A stretch of DNA of 64,000 nt from Pleurotus ostreatus/Saccharomyces cerevisiae fusant. Its lineage: Eukaryota > Opisthokonta. Position numbers and translations under genes: made by a program. The DNA is taken from the NCBI GenBank assembly GCA_024196135.1, contig JAMQCK010000028.1, positions 62,001-126,000 on the forward strand, read 5' to 3'. Below, one piece after another: positions 22,259 to 33,839 of this stretch. Position 1 is the stretch's first letter. Each line of letters starts with the position of its first letter. The notes under the pieces were generated by a model that did no database searches, was not told the origin of the DNA, and worked only from the letters and a program-made list of their open reading frames with translations.

Positions 22259-23029
22259 TGGGATAGGCTGCAGCGGATACGCGACGAAGATCTTGCATTG
22301 GAAGAGGGAGAGGAGTGACGCAAGTGTTGTAGCAATTGCGCGGAAGATGCAAAACTCAGGCATATGGTCGTTGTAGACGCGTGTCATGTACGTGCTGTGA
22401 TATAGAGACTTCAATTGACTGCGTGTAAACAACGGCGAGATCTACACTCCTCATCCCTTACGTGCGCTACTACTGTATACAAACAGTGCGCCCCTTCTGT
22501 ATGCCCCGGACCCCTCGTCCTCGTTCGCTCCTCATTGCCATGGACAATCGCGACCAACTTGCGGCGCCACTGCCGTGCGTGACCTGATGCCATGACTTGC
22601 AGCACAATGTCGAGGGGATGTCAGGGTGGCCGCACGCGGCGAGCCGCGAAGCAGCCCTGCGAGCTGCAGTCCCATGTGCGAGCTGGTCCGGGCTGGCTCA
22701 TGAGCCCGGTGAGCGTGGCCACCAGGTCTGAGAGACCACAGCATCTCTCGGGCGGAGCGCGCGAGAGCAGCGAGGTCGCTGCCTCAGCCGTGAGGATGTG
22801 CCGTGAGGGCGCCGCTGAGCATAGCGCATCAGTGGGCCTTCGCTTCGTCGGCTAAGCCCTTCATGTCGACCGTATATACGTCAGGGAGTGCCGGGATGCA
22901 CTCGCCGACAGCTCTCGTCGGCTCAGATGAGAGCGAGGCGACCGATAGCTCATGTAAGTCCCTGATGGCACGCACGCCAGGAGGAACGTCGGATGACTCG
23001 CTGGTCGGGTGGAAACGCATAACGGGATG
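22259..23029. other. Tail-to-tail spacer between the BTB gene and HNH-derived gene J
   Basis: 771 bp. Nothing coding that I can support; plus-strand open frames from 22803 on run antisense to the next gene. Confidence 0.4.
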
Positions 23030-24355
23030 CTACGACGCGCGAGATCGGCGTTTCCGAGACGGGGGAGCTTTCATGGCGCTCGCAAGAGCCACGCGGTACC
23101 GGAAGAACGCCCAGTCGTTGCTCGTGAACCTGCGCGTAGGGAACCGGCCATTGAGCGCCCATGCAGGCGGATTGCGTATAGGATCTCGAGGACGCAGCGG
23201 GCCCCGGCGTACAGGCGACAGCGGCGGCTCGCTCTCGCAAGGCGGCCGCGGCGAAAGACCCCTCATCTCCTGGAGGCGACGCGAGTGGCGCTCGCGCACA
23301 GGGGAGCGTTGTCCTTGGCGAGAAGGTGCTGCTTTGGGGTCGATTGTAGAGACCCAAGCGCAGACCTTTTTCCGGTAGTCTGCGTCGTCGATGGTGGGGT
23401 CTCTTTCGATAGCCAAAGGGTCCTTTGCGAGGGCGTCCTCCGACTCAGATTCCAGGGGGTCGTACCCAGTTGCCTCGGTGGCAGGTAGGGTCGCGTCATC
23501 CCATCTGTAGGATGCGTCCTCGACGAACCACTGAGGGACAGTTATCGAGGTATAGAGCTGCCATTGGTCGATGATTTCCCCGCAGATAGCATGCCACTGC
23601 CCGCTGAGAATCGTGCTCCGCCGGTTGAGCTTCTTGTCCGCGAAAATGGCGATGGAGTAAGGATGTGCATGGCACTCGACGATGGGAAGATCCTTGCTTT
23701 CCGGGAGACAGGGTTGATTGTCGTACGGCAGAAACCCCCCGTTCAGGTCGTCCGTGGTTTGAGGCTGCAGCTTGAACGAGTCTTGGAGCGCTCGTGCGGC
23801 GTTGGTATGTGGTATGAGCACGTATCGATATAAGCCAGTGTCAGAAGCAAGCTATACGAACGTGAGCGTCCTTGCTTGACGCGGGTTTGAGTGTTACTTA
23901 CAGCAGTCAAGGGGCGACGAGGAGACCTATCGTTCTCAGCACGATCTTTGACTCCAGCAGCACCCATGAAGCTCATGACCTCGAGATATCCTTGGAAAGT
24001 GGGAGCCAATACGAAATCGCCGCGCTGATACATCTCGAAGACATCACCGCGCACTGCATATGTTGCTCAGCATTGATTCCTCCAACGAGAGCACAAGCAC
24101 CCACAATGTAGTGTATTCTCCGCTGATTTGAGATAGTACCATAAGCCACCTCGAGGTAGTCCGAAGACCCATTCCATGCGAGCGACCTATCCATATTGTC
24201 AACCTTACTGCATTACTGCTCGGCCTGGACGGAATGACCTCTAGTCCGTCTTTGTCCGCAGTCTTCAAAGGTATTAGATGGCATGCGCGTAGATTTTCCG
24301 TGGCACCCGATATTGGGCACCTTGGCTTTCTGTGTATGCCACTCGTCGACAGCAT
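23030..24355 (-). CDS. HNH-nuclease-derived protein J (metal-site His partly lost)
   Basis: Exons 24355-24239 (117 nt), 24186-24105 (82), 24053-23902 (152), 23851-23030 (390 aa). Exons 1-3 have exactly the same lengths as in the paralog at 40345-41632. The N-terminus matches the basidiomycete HNH layout: C13-PISG-x7-CH26-LIP, a linker (VARMEWVFGLPRGGLW), N63, then RGD70VF72EMYQRGDFVLAP. In intact HNH domains the last motif reads N-x6-D-x-H; here the His is Phe72, so nuclease activity is unlikely. The C-terminal 270 residues are a conserved fungal extension: KLNRRSTILSGQWHAICGE, VPQWFVED, DDADYRKKVCAWV and a tail GRFPTRRFTSNDWAFFRY shared with the paralog. Function unknown. The start Met gives the same register as the paralog (C13, G17, C25). 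Confidence 0.72.
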
Positions 24356-24649
24356 GGGCGGTGTGTTCTTGGTTGGTAGTGAGGGAAGGAGCTAGACACG
24401 TCACCGGGCCGACTCGGCCGATATTGCAATAACTGTCAACGTTATCATCACGTGACATCCATGTTCCAATCGCCACGACATGCGACAAATCAACCTTTTC
24501 TGCTTTGTTCTGCTTTACACCGCGTGTCGTGAATCGGAGTTTCAATTGCGTGCGCCGTCAGCTTCCTATTTTGGCGAATGATGGATGCATCGTGTATATT
24601 ACGCCGCGTCGTCAGATTTCATCCCATCTCTTTCTCTCCTCCCGCCACC

Positions 24650-25081
24650 ATGTCCGGCAGTCCCAAGAAAAGGAAGAAGAAGACCCCACATCCGCGCACT
24701 GCTCCCGCTGGCGGGAGTGAGGGTGCCGCTGCCTGTGACGAGACCACTCATACCAAGGTGAAGAGGAGGACTAAAGCCACCCAGAGCGCTCCGACCATTG
24801 GCGACCCGGGCCATAAGTCTGCTTTCGGAAAACGTGTAGATGAATGGAGCAGGTACATGCATGCCCTCACGCCCAAGAATCGGACACGCACCTGTCGCAG
24901 CGAGGCGATGAAGGATAAGGTCTACGCGCTGGTCGGTCGCGACCGTGCCTCTTGCCTTCTCACCGGCTTGAAATTCCATCCGAACCTGCTTGCTTCGACC
25001 ATTGCCCGAGTATCTCTCCTGCGGATACTATCTCGACCAGAATGTATAGCTCGGACCGTGCCGCTGCAAGTTCTCGGGTAA
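24650..25081 (+). CDS. Basic hypothetical protein with a CLLTG motif, 5' exon (gene K)
   Basis: A strong start context (GCCACCATG) opens a frame beginning MSGSPKKRKKKTPHP, a likely nuclear signal. A segment with GKRVDEWSRYMHALTPKN and then DRASCLLTGLKFHPNLLASTIAR follows. CLLTG resembles the C-x2-TG opening of the HNH-type domain in J and in 37811-39908, but no following His or N-x6-D-x-H is visible. The frame closes at 25081. Either an intron starts before that and joins to 25295-25998, or the gene is broken. I could not find a donor with the phase needed. It lies head-to-head with gene J. Treat it as a real 5' exon with unknown continuation. Confidence 0.4.
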   Translation: MSGSPKKRKKKTPHPRTAPAGGSEGAAACDETTHTKVKRRTKATQSAPTIGDPGHKSAFGKRVDEWSRYMHALTPKNRTRTCRSEAMKDKVYALVGRDRASCLLTGLKFHPNLLASTIARVSLLRILSRPECIARTVPLQVLG

Positions 25082-25294
25082 AAAGGGGAGCCCGGACGGC
25101 AATTCAAAAAATTCGGGACGACTTTCGACTGCTCGGGCGACACTCCATAAGTTCTCGGGGCGAAAGAGGGCGCCGTCGGTGACACTTGATGAGCTATAAT
25201 AGCGCACACTATGGAAGTATACTACAATCAAAGTAGAATGCTTGCTTCTTCAGGTAGTTCCGGGTCGATTTCATTTTTTTGACGGAATTAACAG

Positions 25295-25998
25295 CATACC
25301 CGGAACGGCGCCAGGCGACGCTCGATCGCGCACGTCGCTCTAGCATCACAAAGTCCAACACGCGCCCAGTAGAAGAACAGGCTGACGACGATACCTTTGA
25401 TCAGGTAGCACTTACCCTGGAGGCCACGGACGAAGGTACCAATGATGCCAGAGAGCCACAGGCGACGTCGACTGTTTTTACGGCCGAGCCGCCCGAACCT
25501 CCAGACTCCCTGGAAATACCTGCGGGTGACGACCCTGGATCCTCGAAAGCTCCCTCCCGAGTTCGAAAGCCACCGGATAGAAGATCGTCTTCCAGAGTAG
25601 CAGGCTCTTCTGCTAGTACTACGTCGACCCTACTAGCGCAGACAGTCTCCGTCCCACAAGATCGGGGTCAGCCTTTAGGAATGCGAACGACGAGAGCGAC
25701 GAGCAAGCGTACAAGGGAAGATGCTAACGAGCAATCAGATGAGGCGGCTGAGCCTGAGCCACCAGACCCGCCGGATCCACCGGGCCCCAGGCGCAAGAAA
25801 CAGCGACCCAATGCCCGTAATCGCGCGGAGGAGGCTGACGTCGAGCGCGACCACGACCCGCCGCACGCCGCACGCAACGCACCGCGCGTCCGCTTTCGAG
25901 ATCGTGAAGACGAAACCGACATAGAGCGCGACCACGATCCACCGGATTTGTCAAACCCGCCAACAAAGAAGAAAGGACGTCGTGGAAGGAACCGTTGA
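25295..25998 (+). CDS. Basic, Pro-rich tail, probably the last exon of gene K
   Basis: An open frame after a good acceptor (aattaacag), with no plausible Met at its start, so it should be a 3' exon. It is disordered: SPQDR/ERRQA-type polar stretches, PEPPDPPDPPGP, then a duplicated unit, DVERDHDPP and DIERDHDPP, and a basic end KKKGRRGRNR. The high Arg/Lys/Pro content suits a nuclear protein tail. The join to 24650-25081 is unresolved because the acceptor phase needs one base from the upstream exon. Confidence 0.4.
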
Positions 25999-26461
25999 GA
26001 TGAACTCCTGCCCCATTCATATCTATTTCGTCGGACTACCATTCGCATTGCGTTCGGTGCCCGGTGCACTACCGCTATCTTCTATTTGTCTTATTTATTG
26101 ACGTGTTTATATCGTACTAATCATCGCACCTTGTGTAATCTATACCCCATCCAGACGGCGCTCGCTCTGCCTGCAGGAGTCACACATCTTTCATGCAATG
26201 TCTTTATCCTGATGCCCTTGAAGCGCAAATGTGCAAGCTTGGAACAGCTTTGACGTAGCATACGTCGAAGAAAGCACCCTGATTTAGCAGCGTGCAGGTG
26301 TGCCCTGGCTGTCCGAAGGCAAGGCTAGCACTCAGACCAACTCTCACTCAAGTTGGATATTCACGACGGCCCACTCATGAGTTACAGGACCGCAGCAATG
26401 CGCGGCATGCGATATGTTTCAACGATCAACGACTATACATCCATCTCCAACTCAGAGAGTC
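25999..26461. other. Spacer between gene K and the Scd6 gene (convergent)
   Basis: 463 bp; nothing recognisable, presumed 3' UTRs. Confidence 0.4.
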
Positions 26462-27701
26462 TCATCCTCGTGCGCCAGCGACCGCGCCCCCGCGGCGACC
26501 GCGGCCACCACGCCGATGCCCTCCCCAGCCACCCACATACGCGCCCGGACCCAAGAGTCCAACACCGCCGGGCTCGCCAAACGTCGCCACATTGCGTTCA
26601 CGCTCCTCCTCGCGCCTGTTGCGACCCGCAGCCCCACCGCGTCCGCGTCCGCGGCCACCGCTGCCTCCGCCTCCACCACCGCCAGTGAGCGAGTCAAAGA
26701 AACTCTTCTGCGGGTCATATGCTTTGTCCTTCTCTTCCTTCTGCTCGGTATGGGGTTTGTCGAACATGGCGTTCGCGCGCTGGAAGTCGAATTCGGTGTT
26801 TGGAACGGCCGGTCCGCCGCCATTGCGCGCTCCAGCGAGAGCGCGGCCGACGGTTTCCATGGACGCGACTGCACTGGACACTGGCGGAGCGCGAGGTTGT
26901 GACTGCCCGCGGCCGATGCCCTGGTGAGGTGGCTGCGCATATACAGGTCCCTGCTGTGTGTAGTGGTACGTCCCGGGTGGCGCGGCCTGAGCCTACAAGA
27001 TCATGGTCAGTCACTGAAGGCATGCATGCGTGCAGAAAGTGGGGTCAGAAGGAAGGCAACGGGATTCCACATGGGGTTTCTGCGCTCTCGGACAGTGTAT
27101 AACATCCGTATGATTTCATCCGGCGGAGGGAAAAGGAACACAGCGACTCACCCCAACTACAGCTGGATCATCGTGCACAGTGCGCGGCCGTTGTGCAGGC
27201 TCGTCTACTGACAGATCCTTTACTTCGGACGCGCGGAAGATGATGAAGTCGTAGGGCTCTTGTACCGGGGGAATGTACTCTGTTGGCGGTCTGAAGTGCC
27301 GATCAGCATGCTGCATATGCCTCGTTGTCACCACGGTCCCAGCGTATAGCTCCCATAGTATGAGGGTGCTGTACTCAACCGCCTTCACGTAGACGAGGGA
27401 GCTTGTACTGCAACCGGGGACGCAAGAGGGAGGGGAAGGAGCCTGATATTCACCGTCGCGTCTCCGTTCCCATTGACAAGACTATGGTGGTGTGAGCGTG
27501 TTTTTCAGCAGCAATGCATAGTCGCGCACCATTCGAGAGCTTGATCGTCGACTGAACCTGGTCGATGCCTGCCAGAATACCCCGGTAGCGCACATCCGAG
27601 TGCGAGATCAGAGAAATTGGCGTCCTGCGCGGCTTCAGTCTCGTTTTCGCTTCACAGAACCATCAGAGAGTCAATGCTGACCCGATGAAGCTTTGCGCCA
27701 T
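26462..27701 (-). CDS. SCD6: Scd6/LSM14 (RAP55) family mRNA decapping and translation regulator
   Basis: Cytoplasmic P-body protein that binds decapping and helicase partners (Dcp2/Edc3 network, Dhh1) and represses translation. Exons: 27701-27682, 27624-27530, 27481-27454, 27290-27152, 26992-26462 (270 aa). All family boxes are in order. The LSM domain is at about 1-75 (MAQSFIGTPISLISHSDVRY, GILAGIDQVQSTIKLSN, EYIPPVQEPYDFIIFRASEV). A Pro/Gln linker is followed by the DFDF box (NTEFDFQRANAMFDK), the FFD box (YDPQKSFFDSL), a TFG box (RERNVATFGEPGG) and RGG-rich segments on either side. Exon 1 encodes only six codons plus two bases, as is common in this gene. The 163-nt third intron is the longest in it. 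Confidence 0.9.
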
Positions 27702-28459
27702 TTCGCGTTCGAGCCGTGAAGTTATACGAAGACGGAAAGGTGAAGTATAGAGTCGCGAGGAGAAAGGCTTCCAGACGCCGCCACGGCGACGCGTGGTCCC
27801 ACGTGAGGATTCTATTCGAACTCCGCGCTGGTCCTTGTGGGTCCAATCCGTGTCCTCGGGCTCATGGTTACGAACGCTAACTTCCTCGTCTCCCTGGACC
27901 GAGTCTTAGCTCGCTCATTCATTCACCAACATCTTATCCTTGCGCCCGATGAGCAGGCTACAACGGCAATAGATGACTTCGAGTACTCCCCCACGTGGAA
28001 ACCACAAATATTGACATACAAATGCAAACAGTCCTCGACGCAGTTCTCTATTATGGTACAGTTATGGTACAAGTACGACAGACTGCGACGTGTACTTGAC
28101 AGAAAATTATACTGATACACGGAGCTGATAATTGCTACAGTGTCTATCGCCGATACCTAAAAGGTGGTAGGCGCACTCCCTGGGCTGCTGGCTTCGGTGC
28201 CATGCAGCAAGCGTTGGGTTCTGTAGAGATAGGCGTGTCGACGGCGCGGCCGTATGGGGCGCGCTTACTGGTATGCGTAAAGGCGGCGTGCTCGTGGTCC
28301 GCCGCGGAGCGTGAATGAGGGGGGATCTACGACGAGTGGGCGGGGTGGTGGGTGGCACAAAGCATACAAACAGCAAAGAGGAAAGCGATAAACAACGGCA
28401 AAAGGGATCACCGCGAAAATAAGACCGAGAAGCGTCCACCCGGCAGACCGCTCGACTGC
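27702..28459. other. Upstream region of SCD6 / downstream of SKN7
   Basis: 758 bp between two minus-strand genes. It likely holds the SCD6 promoter and the SKN7 3' UTR. A 92-codon plus-strand frame at 27837 shows no protein-like features. Confidence 0.4.
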
Positions 28460-31400
28460 TTACTCGATGACTTCGAATCGCGGACGCTTGCCATCGGGAC
28501 CTCCGTCGTTATCCTCCTCCCGCCCACGCTTGTCCCCGGAGCCGAAGCCTCCGTCGCCGGCGAGCGCGTCGCCGTTAACGATGTTCTGCAACATCGCGTT
28601 ATACTGCTCGTCGGTTAGACCCATGCCCGCGAGCGGGTTGATCTTCCCATCGTCGTCCCAGCTGCCGAGCCCGAAGTTGATGTCCGCGTTCTCGGACACC
28701 GTCTGGGGTAATGCCCGCGACATCTGCTGGATCACCTTGAGATGCATAAGGTGCTTCTCGAGCATGTCGAGCAGGCCCTCCTTCGAGAACGGCTTCGGGA
28801 GGATGTCGTTCATGCCCGACGAGTAGTAGGTCATGATCTCGTTGGGCTTCGCGTTACCGGTCATGGAGATGATGGGCGTCATATGGTCGAACTTGCGGAT
28901 GAGCGAGGTCGCCGATACACCGTCGAGCTTCGGCATGACAATGTCCTACGCAAGGGTGAGGACCAGACGACGCGGCAAAAAATTAACAAGCTTACCATGA
29001 GGACGAGGTCATACTTCTCCAAGTTCATTTTGTTGACGGCGCTGACGCCGTCAACTGCGACGTCGATGGCGCAGCCGAAGATCTGCAGGAACTTGCTGCT
29101 GAGCTTGCGGCTGACGGCGTCATCGTCGACTAGCAGTACTCGAGGTGGTACCGCCCAGCCGGGGACGAACGTCGACCTGCGCACGCGCAGCTTCTTCGAC
29201 CCCGAAGACGCGTCGCCCGCGCTGCTTGGCCCCGCCTGCCCCTGCTCATACCCGCTCTCCGACCGAGGCATGAGATGCCCGACCGTGTATACCTGCAGCC
29301 CCTCGTGGTGGGGCGCAAGGTCCAACGACGCGCTCGGACTGCCGCCCAGACTGGGCATGACAACCTCGTCTTCCGCCTCGTCCTCCGTCTTCTGTCTCGG
29401 AGGGCCGTTCATCGACGAATTTGGACCCATCGACGGACCTGCGCCCATCGACGAGCCCTGGCCCATGGACGGGGCTTGGCCCATCTGCGAGCTCTGGCCC
29501 ATTTGACCGTCCATCTGGCCTGCTGCACGAGCCATCTCAGCCTGCATTCGCGCGCGCGCCTGGTCCGCATTACCGCCAACATCGCCCCATCCACCACCTC
29601 CGCCAGTCGCTCGACGCGACAACTCATTCATCTGGTGCAACGATGCTCGTGCGACATCTTCTGGGGTCGGCGCAAATTCTGCAGGCGGCGCGTAACCGAA
29701 GTCATTTCGCGGCGCAGAACCGAAGTCGCCCGGCTGCCCAAAATCTGGCGGCGACGCTGAGCCTGCAGTACAATGGTAAGCAATCGACGAGAGTGTATAC
29801 ACAGAGCAAAACTTACTACCGCCCATAGACCCGCCGCTGCCGTCGAGAGAGCCGCCCATGGAGGGGGCATTGCTCGGCCCCGCAGAGCCACCCAAGCTGG
29901 GTCCTACGAAGCATAAGGTTAGACAATGTAGGCGCGTAGGTTTTGTGCTTGGCACTTACCCTGCTGGCCTTGGTTGTACGCTCCCGAGAAGAGCCGTTGA
30001 GTTTCCAATGAAGGTAGGAACGGATTGCCTTCCGTCGGCGTTGGTGGTAGTTTCAACTTGGCTGTGAAGACCCCAACCCAAGGTAGGTGACGTCGGCGAG
30101 ACACGGGTGGTGCAACATGAGTGAGACGAGGGTCGGGCGGGCACAAAGGGGACAATGACGTGAGGGTCGAGACGAGGGCCGAGACCACGGTCGACAAGGC
30201 GAGTACCCCAGCAGCCGTACGCCCATCGAGAACGGTGTCCAGGTCCACCATAAGAAGCCACGGTGATAGTCGCGCGTAGTCCAGAACGAGGGGCACCGCG
30301 TATAAGAGGACGCGAGCCATTGCGGGGCAAGAGATGAAGTCCCGCGCGGAGGACGGGATGTGTACGTGTGGGGTGTTGTCGAAGAGCACGTTCATGAGAC
30401 GAGAACGTGAGTGTCGTGTAGTATGTCGAGGTCGTCCATGTCGTGTTTTGTAGAGGGAGAATATGACAGAAAATCGTCAGCAAACATTCGCGATGGCAAG
30501 GAGAGACGCGCAAGGAAGATAAGCAAAAAGGCAGAGTTGCTGTTCTACGCTGTAATTGCGTGTCGCCGCCCCCGAACGACCGCAAAAATGAGGAAGAGGA
30601 TGAGCAGGCACCGGTGGAGAGATGTGCTCGTATATTAATTTGTCCGCCATATATTGTAGTCCACCGTTCGGTACAAGTACATAGTTAATCGCGAGGGGGG
30701 CGAACGCCGGCGCACTGCACAGCGTTGAAGAAATAGAACGACTCGCGTATTCACCCAGAACCAAAAGATACGAAGTGCAACAGACGCCCAGGGCACTACT
30801 CACCGCCGAGTGTGCCGAGGCCAGACATCGACCCGAGCTGTGCGGAGCTGTCGTTGCGCAGAACGTATTGCAGAAGATTTTGCATGAGGCCGTCCTGCTG
30901 CGCCATACCGCGCTGGAAGCCGACGAGCTCGACGAGCACGTCCTGGTAGTTGCGCTCGAGCGTGCGCATGCGAGCCTGCATGTCCTCCTTCTCACGCTCC
31001 ATACGCGCGACCTGCGACTGCATACTGGTTACCTGCGTCTGCAGCGCCTCCAGCATATACGCGCCGCCAGCGGTGGAGGCGTAGCCGCCGCCAAAGGAGG
31101 ACTGTGTTTGTGGCGCAGGAGGGGCGGTGTTCTTGCGCTGAGCGGGAACTTTGCGCTTGATGTTCTCAAGCGCATCGCGACGGTCGGCGTGGAAGTCAGG
31201 ATGGCGGAAAGTCCAGGACTTGTCCTGTAAGTGAGCTTATGGACAGCCGAAGGGATGATAGCATGCGACGTACGTGCTCGCCGTACGTGTTGTCGTCCGT
31301 GTTCTTGACTTTGTGGAAGTCGTACTTGTTGAGCTGACGGACGAAGGAGGCGAAATTTGAGTGTTTGAACATGCGGGGGAGGATGGATTTGGTGAACTCG

Positions 31401-31811
31401 TTCATGTCCTGACATTTTGTGTTAGGGGGATGGGGGAATGGAGTGACTGTAGACGCACTTTGACGACGAAGCAGTCGCCATGGGGGCCCCATGACACGAC
31501 GTGCTGGAAGGACTGGTCCTCGAGCATCCTGCGGAGTTCAATCAGCGAGGGGACTTAAGCGCCCGTGGGCACACGCACTTGTATAACTTCTTGACGAAGT
31601 CAGAGGTAGAGGGCATGCCATCGTCGGCGGGACCGTCTTTGCTGTGTTCTGACATAGATTCTTGTTTGACCGTCTGGTCATTCCGCGTCCAGGGAAGACC
31701 GCTCTGCTGTTGGGAAACCGTGTTGAAGGCGGGTTGAATGGGACGGTGGTGGTAAATCGGTGGCTGCTGGTAGGTGGCCTGTCTGGAACCGGACTGCTGG
31801 CCGCGGTCCAT
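28460..31811 (-). CDS. SKN7: Skn7/Prr1-type HSF-response regulator transcription factor
   Basis: Nuclear response regulator of a two-component phosphorelay; in fungi it controls oxidative and osmotic/cell-wall stress genes. Exons: 31811-31579, 31528-31459, 31408-31274, 31224-30804, 30061-29960, 29903-29817, 29762-28996, 28945-28460 (766 aa). The HSF DNA-binding domain is at about 70-160 ([51 protein letters not shown]). A coiled coil follows ([19 protein letters not shown]). Gln/Met/Gly-rich middle repeats (MGQ/SMG) come next. The receiver domain has acidic [13 protein letters not shown], phospho-acceptor Asp in [12 protein letters not shown] and Lys in [12 protein letters not shown]. The last intron ends just before the phospho-Asp codon. 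The intron at 30062-30803 (742 nt) is unusually long, so a hidden or alternative exon is possible there. Confidence 0.9.
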
Positions 31812-32808
31812 CGCTTAAGAAGGCCCGGACAGATATCGAAACAGGAATCAAGATCAGAGCAGTCGAGACCGTGGGCCTCCGGTATATGTTATGCTTCCGC
31901 CGAGTACGTCTACGCGTGTTCCTTATGCGGCGAGTCTCTCGTCGTCTGGCGTCCTTGCTCTGCCGCTCGTGCAACTGTTCCCGTCAGGCGCGAGCCGTTC
32001 GATACAGAGCGAATCGAGGAGGAGGAGATGGTTGGGGACAAGGTCTAGGTCGGCCGAGACTGCCGGTGTGCCGGCCCACGTGAGCAGTCGCCTGCGGTCT
32101 AGGCCCGGCCTTTCGATCGCCGGAATCCGCCGAAGTCCAGACTGCGCCCTTCGTTCAACTTTGTGTCTGACCATTGAACCGCGCACGCTCTCGTGAGCCC
32201 GATGCCAGCGAAGCTCTGCTCGTCGAACTCGCGGCGGGCTCGCGCCTCGCTCATCGCTGCGCACTGCTTGTGCGCTATCTCGGAGTCTGCCGCGCGATGC
32301 CTCGCCATGAAACAAATGCCTCACGCCATTCCCTGCGAAAGCGCCGATCCCGGGCACAAATCGAAGCTGCTGAGTCCTCCCCGCACGACATGAGGTACGC
32401 CGAATAAATGAAGGAAGTTTACTGGTTGCACCTTTCTCACGACAGAAGCAACGCCCTGCGCTTGGGCCAGCACGTTCCTCTGCAGGACAATGCTTGGCGT
32501 GCATCGTATTGTACGTTGTCCATCCATCTTGCATAGATTACCTTTCATGTAGACATCCGTATTGTGAGCGTTCCGATGACAATTGCATCTACTGATCATT
32601 GTTCTATCCTAATCTCTCCCATTGTTCCTGGTGATCTCACCCAGAGCGACGCCCACACGCCACAATCGGGAAGTCACATATAGATACGTGCTCCTCGTCT
32701 TCGGACTGCACATTCAGCCCTATCACCAACAGCAGGCGCGGCCGGCACCGCATCTTTCGAACCCTGATCCTCTTCCTACTTGAATATCCGACCTGCTCAT
32801 TGCCTGCG
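31812..32808. other. Promoter region between SKN7 and the DUF6699 gene (divergent)
   Basis: 997 bp. Many overlapping short frames on both strands, none convincing. Probably the SKN7 5' leader and both promoters. Confidence 0.4.
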
Positions 32809-33639
32809 ATGGCCGCCGCCGCTCAGCATGCTCCAGTTGTCACGCCGTCACTGTCGCCGTTGGATATCGATGCGCTCCGTGCACTTCAGCCGCTGCAGAT
32901 CATCTACAACAGCGGGCCCATCTACACGGGCCACATACCTCTTCAACCACTACCTGGTGATTCTCCGCCGGCCATCGTCTACAAAGCAGACGACACTAGG
33001 TCGCCAGCGGCGCCTGATGCGGTCCCGCGCCACCGTCCTGCTGCTCCTGCCGTTGCCGCATTTGCCGCTCCAGCACCGCCCGAGCCGCCTCAACCTGCAT
33101 CGCCGGCCCCTGCAGTCCCGCCGCCGCCTGTCCTACCTGCGAACCCGCCACAAAACATCGATCCTCATGTACAACTCCATCGTCTGTTATACGACGGATC
33201 TCTTGTCTGGGACGCACGCCACGACATTGACCATGTCCGCCTCCGACACAACGGTGATTTACATTATCCCAACCTCGACGTCGAAACTGCCCTCACTCCC
33301 AGTTTACGCATCACATACTACTGTTGCCCACCGGGCAGCAATCCGAGACCCTTTCCCGAGCATTGGGGCCCCATCGACATGAACCCCAGTTCAAGACGAA
33401 CCGGGCAAGGGCAGTGGACCGAGTTGCGTAGCGGCTTACTCATGTGGCAATGGCAACCAGCACCTCACCCCGCCAGGCTGACTGTCGGCACGGTCTTAAG
33501 AGCGATATACCGATACTTGAGGGTGCCTGTGGCAGGCGGCCGTCGTCGAGTTGATTTCTTGCGCGCATCATTGTTTGCAGGAATTTCTGCAATGGAGGAC
33601 GGCGAGTTGATCTTGCGTATGTATCAGTCTGATGATTAG
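32809..33639 (+). CDS. DUF6699 domain protein
   Basis: Single-exon, 276 aa. The frame opens a few codons earlier without ATG; the first Met is MAAAAQHAPVV. The first half is Pro/Ala-rich (APEPPQPASPAPAVPPPP type) and probably disordered. The second half matches the DUF6699 layout common in Agaricomycetes: VQLHRLLYDGSLVWDARHD opens the domain, SLRITYYCC is the central strand, and VGTVLRAIYRYLRVPV is the closing helix, followed by RRRVDFLRASLFAG. The biochemical role of DUF6699 is unknown. The domain call is from recall of the family pattern, not a search. Confidence 0.75.
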   Translation: MAAAAQHAPVVTPSLSPLDIDALRALQPLQIIYNSGPIYTGHIPLQPLPGDSPPAIVYKADDTRSPAAPDAVPRHRPAAPAVAAFAAPAPPEPPQPASPAPAVPPPPVLPANPPQNIDPHVQLHRLLYDGSLVWDARHDIDHVRLRHNGDLHYPNLDVETALTPSLRITYYCCPPGSNPRPFPEHWGPIDMNPSSRRTGQGQWTELRSGLLMWQWQPAPHPARLTVGTVLRAIYRYLRVPVAGGRRRVDFLRASLFAGISAMEDGELILRMYQSDD

Positions 33640-33839
33640 TGGACGCATGGTCGGAGATTCGTGGTTAGGCATCTCGTACATATGTACCCACCACTTCCCA
33701 TGCTTGTTGCGCTGGTCGCCCTATTTAACTTTATTTATTGCGTGAGAGATGAGTCCGAGCGCATGCTTGGGCATTATACGCCCTATTTGCATGAGGAAGA
33801 TCTGCGAAGAGGCGAGGCACCATTAATGAGAATCCTCGA

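Noticed and set aside
22803..23378. 191-codon plus-strand frame
   Set aside because: Mostly antisense to the last exon of HNH-derived gene J, which has clear paralog support.
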